From Phenylobacterium sp. (lineage in GTDB: Bacteria > Pseudomonadota > Alphaproteobacteria > Caulobacterales > Caulobacteraceae): a stretch of 64,000 nt of DNA. The DNA lies in NCBI RefSeq assembly GCF_030651185.1, contig NZ_JAUSCJ010000012.1, forward strand, positions 1 to 64,000. The letters are read 5' to 3'. The position numbers were made by a program, and so were the translations under genes. Shown here one piece after another: positions 25,974 to 33,419 of the stretch; position 1 is the stretch's first letter; every line of letters starts with the position of its first letter. The notes below the pieces were generated by a model, which did not search any database, had not been told where the DNA came from, and worked only from the letters and a program-made list of their open reading frames with translations.

Positions 25974-28406
25974 CTAGGTCCCACGCGGCTTGGCCCGGGC
26001 GGTCGGCGCGGTGTTGGCCGGGTCCTCGGGCCAGACGTGCTTGGGATAGCGGCCGCGCATGTCGGAGCGGACGTCCTTCCACGAGCCCTTCCAGAAGCCC
26101 GGCAGGTCCTTGGTGGTCTGCACCGGCCGGTGGCCGGGCGACAGCAGGGACAGGGTGAGCGGAACGCCGGCGACGGTGGGATGCTGGGTCAAGCCGAACA
26201 CCTCCTGCACTCGGACATCGACCCGAGGGCCGCCCTCAGCCGTGTAGTCGATGATGAAGGCGTTGCCGGTGGGCGCCGTCCAGCGGGGCGGGGCGGCGGC
26301 CTCCAGGCGGCGCTGCTGGTCCCAGGGGATCAGGCTGCGCAGGGCCCCGTCAAGGGCGTCGGGTTTGAGGGCGGCCAGGGACCGGGCGCCGGACAGCAGC
26401 GGGACCAGCCAGTCGTCGAGCTTCTCCAGAAGCGCCGCATCCGAGAGATCAGGCCAGTCGCCACCGGCGGCGCGCAGGAACCCGATCCGCGCCCGCAGAG
26501 CCTCGGCGGCGGGTCCGAAGTTCAGGGCGCCCAGGCCCTCGGTGCGCACACGGGCGGCCAGGGCGGCGGCGATCAGCTTGGGATCGGGGTTTTCGTCGAT
26601 CTGTTCGCGCACGGTTAGACGGCCCAGGCGGGTGATCTGCTTGGCGCGCAGACGGCCGCCGCCGCTCTCCTCCAGTCGGCTCTCGACGACGAGTTGGTCG
26701 GAGAAGGCGGAGATGAGCTCGGCTTCGTCCAGGGGCGCTGCCAGCAGGATGCGGTCGCGGCGGTCACCGCCCCCCAGTTCGGCGACGGCCAGCCACCCCT
26801 CTCTGGCCAAGGCGTCCGTAGGCTCGACAAAGGCGCCTCGGCCGCTGACCAGCTGAAACTCGCCGGTGGGCCCGCGCGCCTTGGCGATGCGCTCGGGATA
26901 GGCGAAGGCCAGCAGTAGGCCGTCGTCCAGGGGCTCGCCCTTCCCGGCCCGCCCCACCATGCCGGCCCAGCGGTCGGCCAGGACCTTCGCGTCGCGGGCG
27001 CGCGGCGAGCGGTCGCGCTCAAAACTCTCCAGCCGGTGACGCAGGTCGGCGTCGCGGCCGCCGAGATTGCGCTCGGTCACCAAGGCGGCGATGCGGGCGG
27101 CGCGGGGCGCCTGGCCGGTCTCCGCGGCCTTGAGGATCATGTGAGCCAGGCGCGGGGCCAGCGGCATCTCGCTGAGCGCCTCGCCGTGCGGGGTGAGGAC
27201 GCCGTCGTCGGTGAGAGCCTGCAGACGGCGCAGCAGGGTTCGCGCCTCGGCGAATGCGGCGACCGGCGGAGCATCGAGGAAGGCCAGGGTCCCCGCATCC
27301 TTCGCGCCCCAGCGGGCGAGATCCAAAGCCAGGCCCGAGAGGTCCGCGTCGAGGATTTCCGGGTCGGCATAGGCCGGCAGGGCGCGGGTCTCGGCCTCGT
27401 CCCACAGGCGGTAGGCGACGCCGGGCTCGGTGCGGCCGGCCCGGCCCCGGCGCTGGTCGGCGGCGGCGCGGCTGACGCGGACGGTGGCCAGGCGGGTGAG
27501 GCCGCTGGCCGGGTCGAAGCGCGGCACGCGGGCGACGCCTGAGTCGATCACCACGCGGACGCCCTCGATGGTCAGGCTGGTCTCGGCGATGGAGGTGGCC
27601 AGGACCACCTTGCGGACGCCCGCCGGCGCCGGGGAGATGGCGCGGTCCTGCTCGGCGGGGTCCAGCGCGCCAAAGAGTGGGGCGATCTGCACGTCAGGGC
27701 GGCGGATACGTTCGGCCAACAAGTCAGCGGTGCGGCGGATCTCCCCCTGGCCCGGCAGGAAGACCAGGATGCTGCCGGTCTCCTCGGCGAGCGCCCGCTC
27801 CACGGCGCGGACCGTGCGGTCCTCCAGGCGCTGGCGGTCGTCGCGGCCGAGATAGCGGGTGTCGACGGGAAAGGCGCGGCCCTGGCTCTCCACCACCGGT
27901 GCGTCCAGCAGCCGGGCGACGGCGGCCCCGTCCAGGGTGGCCGACATCACCAGTAGGCGCAGGTCATCGCGCAGCAGCCCCTGGGCGTCACGGGCCAGGG
28001 CGAGGCCGAGGTCGGCGTCCAGGCTGCGCTCGTGGAACTCGTCGAAGATCACAAGCCCGACGCCCTGAAGGGTAGGGTCGCCCAAAATCATCCGGCTGAA
28101 GACGCCTTCGGTCACCACCTCGATGCGGGTCGTGGCCGAGATGCGCGACTGCATCCGCACCCGATAGCCGACGGTTTCCCCCACCCGCTCACCCAGGGTC
28201 TTGGCCATGCGGTCGGCGGCGGCGCGGGCGGCCAGCCGGCGGGGCTCCAGCATGATGATCTTGGCGCCGGCCAGCCAGGCGGCGTCCAGCAGGCGCAGGG
28301 GGACCAGGGTCGTCTTGCCCGCCCCGGGCGGCGCCACCAGGACGGCCGAGGTGTTTTCCACCAGGGCCGCCTGCAAGGCAGGCAGGATTTCCTCAACAGG
28401 CAGCAT
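25974..28406 (-). CDS. hrpB: ATP-dependent helicase HrpB
   Basis: DEAH/DExH-box helicase of the HrpB family, 810 residues, which is the expected full length. Motif I is 'APPGAGKTTLVPL' (about 24-36), motif II is 'IFDEFHERSLDADLGLAL', motif III is 'LVMSATLDG' and motif VI is 'QRRGRAGRTEPG'. The C-terminal HrpB-specific region ends with 'LSPGHRPVQTTKDLPGFWKGSW' and a 'MRGRYPKHVWPEDP' tail, both typical. Its cellular role is poorly defined in general. It is convergent with the SpoU gene and divergent from the permease. Confidence 0.94.
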   Translation of the reverse strand: MLPVEEILPALQAALVENTSAVLVAPPGAGKTTLVPLRLLDAAWLAGAKIIMLEPRRLAARAAADRMAKTLGERVGETVGYRVRMQSRISATTRIEVVTEGVFSRMILGDPTLQGVGLVIFDEFHERSLDADLGLALARDAQGLLRDDLRLLVMSATLDGAAVARLLDAPVVESQGRAFPVDTRYLGRDDRQRLEDRTVRAVERALAEETGSILVFLPGQGEIRRTADLLAERIRRPDVQIAPLFGALDPAEQDRAISPAPAGVRKVVLATSIAETSLTIEGVRVVIDSGVARVPRFDPASGLTRLATVRVSRAAADQRRGRAGRTEPGVAYRLWDEAETRALPAYADPEILDADLSGLALDLARWGAKDAGTLAFLDAPPVAAFAEARTLLRRLQALTDDGVLTPHGEALSEMPLAPRLAHMILKAAETGQAPRAARIAALVTERNLGGRDADLRHRLESFERDRSPRARDAKVLADRWAGMVGRAGKGEPLDDGLLLAFAYPERIAKARGPTGEFQLVSGRGAFVEPTDALAREGWLAVAELGGGDRRDRILLAAPLDEAELISAFSDQLVVESRLEESGGGRLRAKQITRLGRLTVREQIDENPDPKLIAAALAARVRTEGLGALNFGPAAEALRARIGFLRAAGGDWPDLSDAALLEKLDDWLVPLLSGARSLAALKPDALDGALRSLIPWDQQRRLEAAAPPRWTAPTGNAFIIDYTAEGGPRVDVRVQEVFGLTQHPTVAGVPLTLSLLSPGHRPVQTTKDLPGFWKGSWKDVRSDMRGRYPKHVWPEDPANTAPTARAKPRGT

Positions 28407-28532
28407 GCAGGGGGTCTATCCGCGCCCAGGGGCCACGCCAAGCCTTGCCGCTTGACCGCTGCATGAGCAGACCGCACGGTCCGCGCAAGCTTAATTCGCG
28501 CGGCGGGGGGACCGCCGCGATTGGGAGGGAAT

Positions 28533-30056
28533 ATGTGGCGTGTAAAGCCGCTGGACGCGATCCTCGCGACCGCTGAGAAGAAATCACTGCACCGCACCTT
28601 GGGGGCGTTCCAGCTCACCATGCTGGGCATCGGGGCCATCATCGGCACCGGGATCTTCGTTCTGACCGCCGAGGCGGCCCAGAAGGCGGGCCCCGGCATG
28701 ATCGCGGCCTTCATCATCGCCGGCTTCGTCTGCGCCGTGGCCGCCCTCTGCTACTCCGAGATGTCGGCCATGGTGCCGGTTTCCGGCTCCGCCTACACCT
28801 ACAGCTACGCGGTCATGGGCGAGATGATCGCCTGGATGGTGGGCTGGGCCCTGATCCTGGAATACGCCGTCGCCGCCGGCGCGGTCTCCGTGGGCTGGTC
28901 GGGCTATGTGGTCGGCTTGATCGAAAACGCCTTCGCCATCGATATCCCCAACGCCCTGGTGCTGGGCCCCATGGACGGCGGGATCGTCAACCTGCCGGCC
29001 GCCGGCGTCGCCCTGCTGGTGACCTGGCTGCTGGTGATCGGCACCCGTGAATCGGCGGCGGTGAACGCCGTCCTGGTGCTGGTGAAGGTGGCCGCCCTCA
29101 CCCTGTTCTGCGTCTTGGCGCTGCCGGTGATGAAGATGGAGAACTTCACCCCCTTCGCCCCCCTGGGGTTCTCAGGGGTGGCGGCGGCGGCCTCGATCTT
29201 CTTCGCCTATGTGGGTTTCGACGCGGTATCCACGGCCGCCGAGGAAACCAAGAACCCCCAGCGCAACATGCCCATCGGCCTGATCGGTTCGTTGGCGGTC
29301 TGCACCCTCTTCTACATCCTGGTGGCCTCCGGCGTGATCGGCACGGTGGGCGCCCAACCGGTGATGGACGCCGCAGGCGTCGGCCTGCGCCCCGGCAGCC
29401 CCGAGCTGACCGCGGCCTGTCAGTCGCTGGCTGACACCCACGTGGTGTGCTCCAAGGAGGCTCTCGCCTGGACCCTGCGGGAGATCGGCTGGGTGCAGAT
29501 CGGGAACCTGCTCGGCCTCGCCGCCGGCCTGGCCCTCCCCTCGGTGATCCTGATGATGATGTTTGGTCAGACCCGCATCTTCTTCGTGATGAGCCGTGAC
29601 GGGCTTCTGCCTTCGGGCCTGTCCAAGATTCACCCGAAGTTCCACACCCCCCACGTGATCACGATCATCACCGGGGTCTGCGTCTCGGCCTTCGCGGCGT
29701 TCTTCCCGGTGGGCGTGCTGGCCGACATCTCCAACTCCGGCACCCTGTTCGCCTTCGCCATGGTGGCGATCGCGGTGATGGTGCTGCGAAAGACCGATCC
29801 AAGACGGAAGCGTCCGTTCCGCACACCGATGGTCTGGATCGTGGCGCCCGTCGCCATCCTCGGATGCGGCTTCCTGTTCTTCAGCCTCGGGCGGGACACC
29901 AAGATGATGTTCCTGATCTGGGCGGCGATCGGGCTGGTGGTCTATTTCGCCTACGGCTTCCGCAACAGCCATCTGGGCCGGGGCATCATTGACGTGCCCG
30001 AACTGGCGGCCGACGCGCCGCCAGACTCCGTGCCTCCGATGCCCGGCGCGCAATAG
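28533..30056 (+). CDS. APC-superfamily amino-acid permease (YfnA/CAT-like)
   Basis: Inner-membrane amino-acid transporter of 507 residues with about 12 to 13 hydrophobic helices. The N-terminal 'LTMLGIGAIIGTGIFVLTA' is the APC substrate-binding unwound helix 1. Further family stretches are 'GPGMIAAFIIAGFVCAVAALCYSEMSAMVPVSGSAYTY' and 'FFAYVGFDAVSTAAEETKNPQR'. The ATG at 28533 has GGGAGGG just upstream; a TTG at 28521 is discounted. A strong terminator follows at 30072. Which amino acid is moved cannot be read. Confidence 0.92.
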   Translation: MWRVKPLDAILATAEKKSLHRTLGAFQLTMLGIGAIIGTGIFVLTAEAAQKAGPGMIAAFIIAGFVCAVAALCYSEMSAMVPVSGSAYTYSYAVMGEMIAWMVGWALILEYAVAAGAVSVGWSGYVVGLIENAFAIDIPNALVLGPMDGGIVNLPAAGVALLVTWLLVIGTRESAAVNAVLVLVKVAALTLFCVLALPVMKMENFTPFAPLGFSGVAAAASIFFAYVGFDAVSTAAEETKNPQRNMPIGLIGSLAVCTLFYILVASGVIGTVGAQPVMDAAGVGLRPGSPELTAACQSLADTHVVCSKEALAWTLREIGWVQIGNLLGLAAGLALPSVILMMMFGQTRIFFVMSRDGLLPSGLSKIHPKFHTPHVITIITGVCVSAFAAFFPVGVLADISNSGTLFAFAMVAIAVMVLRKTDPRRKRPFRTPMVWIVAPVAILGCGFLFFSLGRDTKMMFLIWAAIGLVVYFAYGFRNSHLGRGIIDVPELAADAPPDSVPPMPGAQ

Positions 30057-30068
30057 CCGACAAGGACA

Positions 30069-30098
30069 GGCCCGGGATCACATCCCGGGCCTTTTCTT
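30069..30098 (+). terminator. Rho-independent terminator after the permease
   Basis: GGCCCGGGA and its complement TCCCGGGCC flank a 5-base loop and are followed by TTTTCTT. It ends the permease transcript 15-40 bases after the stop codon. Confidence 0.85.
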
Positions 30099-30126
30099 AT
30101 GGGCCGTGAGCAACGATGCTGGCGTC

Positions 30127-30798
30127 ATGTCCGAGACGGCCTCCCCCATCCGCGCGATCATCGCCCCGGTCACCCCCCTGGCGCAGAACTGCACCCTCGT
30201 CTGGTGCGTGAAGACCCTGAAGGCGGCGATCATCGATCCGGGCGGTGAGGTCCCGCGACTGCTGGCGGCGCTGGAGGCCCACGGCTTGACGCTGGAGAAG
30301 ATCTGGATCACCCACGGCCACCTCGACCATGCCGGTGGCACGGCGGCGCTGAAGGCGATCACCGGGGTCCCCATCGAGGGCCCACACCGCGACGACGCCT
30401 TCTGGATCGACCAGATGGAGGAGAGCGGCGCCAGGTGGGGCATGCCGGAGGCCAAGGGCTTCACGCCGGACCGCTGGCTGGAGGACGGCGACACCGTCAC
30501 CCTCGGGGAGACCAGCTTCGAGGTCTATCATTGCCCCGGCCACACGCCGGGCCACGTGGTGTTCTTCCACCGCGAGGCGCGCTTCGCCCAGGTGGGCGAC
30601 GTGCTGTTCCAGGGATCGATCGGCCGCACCGACTTCCCGCGCGGCGACTTCCAGCAACTGATCAGGTCCATCACCGGCAAGCTCTGGCCCCTGGGCGATG
30701 ACGTGGCCTTCGTGTCGGGCCATGGCCCGATGTCGCGGTTCGGGGTCGAGAGGAAGACCAACGGCTACGTCGCAGACGACGTTCTGGCCGGCGACTAG
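30127..30798 (+). CDS. Metallo-beta-lactamase-fold hydrolase (YcbL/glyoxalase II-like)
   Basis: Zinc hydrolase of 223 residues. The metal motif T-H-x-H-x-D-H ('ITHGHLDHAGG') is at about 60-70, followed by 'CPGHTPGHVVF', 'AQVGDVLFQGSIGRTDFP' and the last His in 'VSGHGPMSRFG'. The short length and 'SIGRTDFPRGD' place it with the YcbL-type glyoxalase II-like enzymes rather than true beta-lactamases. The start at 30127 follows the permease terminator, so it has its own promoter or arises by read-through. Confidence 0.9.
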   Translation: MSETASPIRAIIAPVTPLAQNCTLVWCVKTLKAAIIDPGGEVPRLLAALEAHGLTLEKIWITHGHLDHAGGTAALKAITGVPIEGPHRDDAFWIDQMEESGARWGMPEAKGFTPDRWLEDGDTVTLGETSFEVYHCPGHTPGHVVFFHREARFAQVGDVLFQGSIGRTDFPRGDFQQLIRSITGKLWPLGDDVAFVSGHGPMSRFGVERKTNGYVADDVLAGD

Positions 30799-30803
30799 AG
30801 CGG

Positions 30804-30843
30804 TTTCAGCCGTGAAATCTGTGCGTTACGGGAGGGGCTGAAA
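30804..30843 (+). promoter_or_regulatory. Inverted repeat enclosing the response-regulator ribosome-binding site
   Basis: Perfect 8-bp arms TTTCAGCC (30804-30811) and GGCTGAAA (30836-30843) end one base before the ATG of the response regulator. The ribosome-binding sequence GGGAGGGG overlaps the second arm. The folded form would hide the translation start; a DNA operator for a dimeric regulator is the alternative. Confidence 0.55.
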
Positions 30844-31584
30844 ATGGCGCGAATGGAACCCAGCACCGAACAGGTCCCCGCGACCGCCCGCATCCTGATG
30901 GTCGATGACGACCCGGGCATCCTGGATGTGGTCTCCGACTTCCTCGGCAAGCACGGCTACCACGTGGAGACGGCCGGGGACGCGCGCGAGATGGAGCAGG
31001 CGCTGGAACGCGGGCCCGTCGACCTGATCGTGCTGGATGTGATGTTGCCGGGCGAGGACGGGCTGTCCATCGCCCGGCGGCTGAGCGGCGAAGGTCCGCC
31101 GATCATCATGTTGTCGGCCATGGGCGAGGACACCGACCGCATCGTCGGCCTGGAGCTGGGCGCCGACGACTACCTGGCCAAGCCCTGCAATCCCCGGGAA
31201 CTGCTGGCCCGGGTCCGCGCCGTCCTGCGCCGCGCCGAGCAGCGGGGCCAGGCCAACAGCATCGGCGCCGGCTGCGAGTTCGCCGGCTGGCGGCTGGACC
31301 TGGTGCGGCGCGAGCTGCGCTCACCGCCCGGTGTGGTGGTGAACCTGTCCTCGGGCGAGTTCTCCCTGCTGCGCGCCTTCGTGGAGCGGCCACAGCGGGT
31401 GCTGACCCGCGACCAGTTGCTGGACTTCGCCCGAGGCCCCGCCTCCGACGCCTTCGACCGCGCCATCGACGTGCAGATCAGCCGCCTGCGCCGCAAGCTG
31501 GACGACGGCGGCGGCGGCACCGACCTGATCCGCACCATCCGCAACGAAGGCTACATGTTCACCGCCAAGGTGAAGCGGACATGA
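30844..31584 (+). CDS. OmpR-family response regulator
   Basis: Two-component regulator of 246 residues. The receiver domain (about 16-128) has the acidic pair D21/D22, the phospho-acceptor D65 in 'LIVLDVMLPG' and K113 in 'LAKPCNPRELL'. The C-terminal winged helix (about 150-240) reads 'LSSGEFSLLRAFVERPQRVLTRDQLLD' and 'IDVQISRLRRKLD'. Its stop overlaps the kinase start (ATGA), so this is a cognate pair. The stimulus is not identified. Confidence 0.95.
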   Translation: MARMEPSTEQVPATARILMVDDDPGILDVVSDFLGKHGYHVETAGDAREMEQALERGPVDLIVLDVMLPGEDGLSIARRLSGEGPPIIMLSAMGEDTDRIVGLELGADDYLAKPCNPRELLARVRAVLRRAEQRGQANSIGAGCEFAGWRLDLVRRELRSPPGVVVNLSSGEFSLLRAFVERPQRVLTRDQLLDFARGPASDAFDRAIDVQISRLRRKLDDGGGGTDLIRTIRNEGYMFTAKVKRT

Positions 31585-32936
31585 GGCCGCCCTGGTCGGG
31601 CCGGCCGACCGCGTCGCTGTTCGGCCGGCTGCTGACCCTGATCGGCATCACCCTGGTGGCGTCGCAGGCGATCATCCTGACCATGGTCTTCGTCCTGCCG
31701 CCGCCCGCGCCGGACTTCTACCGGCTGAGTGAAGTGGCCCAGACTTTCGAGGGCCGCGCGCCGACCCTGACCGAACGCCGACCGCTGGAACTGAAGATCG
31801 TCGACAAGGCGCCGGCTCCGGCGATGGAGGGCCTGATGGTGCCCAACATGCGCGCCGAACTGGCCCGCGAACTGGGCGTGGCGCCTGAGCGAGTCGTGTT
31901 CGCCGCGCCATCTCGCGTCAAGGTGTCCGACCGCCGGGTGTTCCGCATCATCCGCGATCGGATGGCGCGTGAAGGCGGCGAGCGGGAGGACCACTTCCTG
32001 ATCGCGCCGTTCGACGTAGGGGTGCAACGGCCCGACGGACGTTGGAATCTCGTCCGCCCGGCCCCTCGCATCGGCCTCGACGCCTGGCAGCAGCGCCTGG
32101 TCTGGTGGCTGCTGCTTTCGGCCCTGGCCCTGGCGCCGGTGGCCTATATCTTCGCGCGGCGCCTGGCCGAGCCGTTCCAGCTGTTCGCCGACGCCGCCGA
32201 GCGGCTGGGCCGCGACCCGCGCGGCGCCCGCCTGCCGGTCTCCCTGAAGGGAACGGCTGAGATCAATGTCGCCGTCAGCGCCTTCAACGAGATGCAGGAC
32301 CGCCTGCGCCGCTACGTCGAGGACCGCACCGCCATGGTGGGCGCCATCGCCCACGACCTGCGCACCCCCCTCACCCGCCTGCGTTTCCGCATCGAGAACG
32401 TGCCGGAGGAGGTTCGCGCCAAGATGGCGGGGGACCTGGACCAGATGGAGGAGATGATCTCCGCCGCCCTGACCTTCGTACGCGACGCCAGCGGGCCCGC
32501 CGAGCGGACCCCGTTGGAGCTCTCCTCCCTGCTGGAGAGCATTTGTGATGAGATGGCCGAGACCGGCGCCGACACCCAGGCGGCGCTGGGTGACAAGGTG
32601 GTCATCGAAGGCGACCCGGTGGCGCTGCGTCGCCTGTTCACCAATCTGCTGGAGAACGCCGTGAAGTTCGGCGGCCGGGCGCGGGCCCGGGTCTATCGCG
32701 ACGGCGCCAGCGCTTATGTCGAGATCGAGGACGACGGCCCCGGCATCCCACCCGAGGACGCAGAGCGGGTGTTCGAGCCCTTCTATCGCCGCGAACCCTC
32801 CCGCAGCCGGCAGACCGGCGGGATTGGCCTGGGCCTGGCCGTGGTCCGCTCGGTGGCGCGCGGCCACGGCGGCGACGCGGTGATGATAAACCGTTCGGGC
32901 GGCGGCCTGACCGCGCGCGTGCAACTCCCCCTGTAG
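31581..32936 (+). CDS. EnvZ-like sensor histidine kinase
   Basis: Membrane sensor kinase of 451 residues. Helix 1 is at about 15-40, a periplasmic sensor region spans about 41-170 with no recognised domain, and helix 2 is at about 173-193. HAMP follows (about 194-245), then the HisKA box with H258 in 'AIAHDLRTPLTRLRFRI' and the ATPase with N-box 'LFTNLLENAVKFG', 'DDGPGIPPEDAERVFEPFYR' and 'GGIGLGLAVV'. It is translationally coupled to the response regulator. The pair is EnvZ/OmpR-like in build, but the periplasmic part does not show a known ligand pocket. Confidence 0.94.
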   Translation: MRPPWSGRPTASLFGRLLTLIGITLVASQAIILTMVFVLPPPAPDFYRLSEVAQTFEGRAPTLTERRPLELKIVDKAPAPAMEGLMVPNMRAELARELGVAPERVVFAAPSRVKVSDRRVFRIIRDRMAREGGEREDHFLIAPFDVGVQRPDGRWNLVRPAPRIGLDAWQQRLVWWLLLSALALAPVAYIFARRLAEPFQLFADAAERLGRDPRGARLPVSLKGTAEINVAVSAFNEMQDRLRRYVEDRTAMVGAIAHDLRTPLTRLRFRIENVPEEVRAKMAGDLDQMEEMISAALTFVRDASGPAERTPLELSSLLESICDEMAETGADTQAALGDKVVIEGDPVALRRLFTNLLENAVKFGGRARARVYRDGASAYVEIEDDGPGIPPEDAERVFEPFYRREPSRSRQTGGIGLGLAVVRSVARGHGGDAVMINRSGGGLTARVQLPL

Positions 32937-33145
32937 GCGTGGCCCTCCGGGCACGGACATCCCGGACTGTTGATCGGGGTTGCGGGCCCGCGCCGGCGGG
33001 GGTTCCTCCCGTTCTGAGGCCCGCGCCGCGAACGGCTCGCAAATTTCCTCGCAACCTCTGCGGCGCCTTGAGGGTTGTCTGAGCGTAACCGTAGTTGATG
33101 CAGCCCCCCGCATCTCCTCAAGGCCCGCATAGCAGGAGCAACCCC

Positions 33146-33361
33146 ATGGACCTCGATCCCAACGCCAAGCCGAAGTCCCGTCGCGGATTCGCCGCCATGA
33201 ACCCCGAGCGCCGGCGTGAGATCGCCCGCAAGGGTGGCGCGAGTGTGCCGGGCGAAAAGCGCAGCTTCGCCAAGGACCGCGACCTCGCGGCTGCGGCCGG
33301 TCGCAAGGGCGGAGAATCTTCGCGCGGCGGTGGTCGCACCCGGGGGCCGCTGGAAGACTAA
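33146..33361 (+). CDS. KGG-motif stress-induced small protein
   Basis: A 71-residue, highly charged, hydrophilic protein. It has two KGG-type repeats: 'GFAAMNPERRREIARKGGAS' with 'VPGEKRSF', then 'AGRKGGESSRGGGRTRG'. This matches the general-stress (GsiB/KGG, PF10685) family, predicted intrinsically disordered and linked in other bacteria to desiccation or starvation. The ATG at 33146 has AGGAGC just upstream; an in-frame start at 33095 lacks one. A terminator hairpin follows at 33391. Confidence 0.8.
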   Translation: MDLDPNAKPKSRRGFAAMNPERRREIARKGGASVPGEKRSFAKDRDLAAAAGRKGGESSRGGGRTRGPLED

Positions 33362-33390
33362 GCCTCCGAGACCTCGACCGAACAAAGCCA

Positions 33391-33419
33391 CGGCCCCGAT
33401 TTCACTCGGGGCCGTTTGC
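33391..33419 (+). terminator. Hairpin terminator between the KGG gene and convergent egtBD
   Basis: Arms CGGCCCCGA (33391-33399) and TCGGGGCCG (33406-33414) with a 6-base loop, followed by TTTGCC on the plus strand. The egtBD stop begins just beyond it, so it may serve mainly the KGG transcript. Confidence 0.65.
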
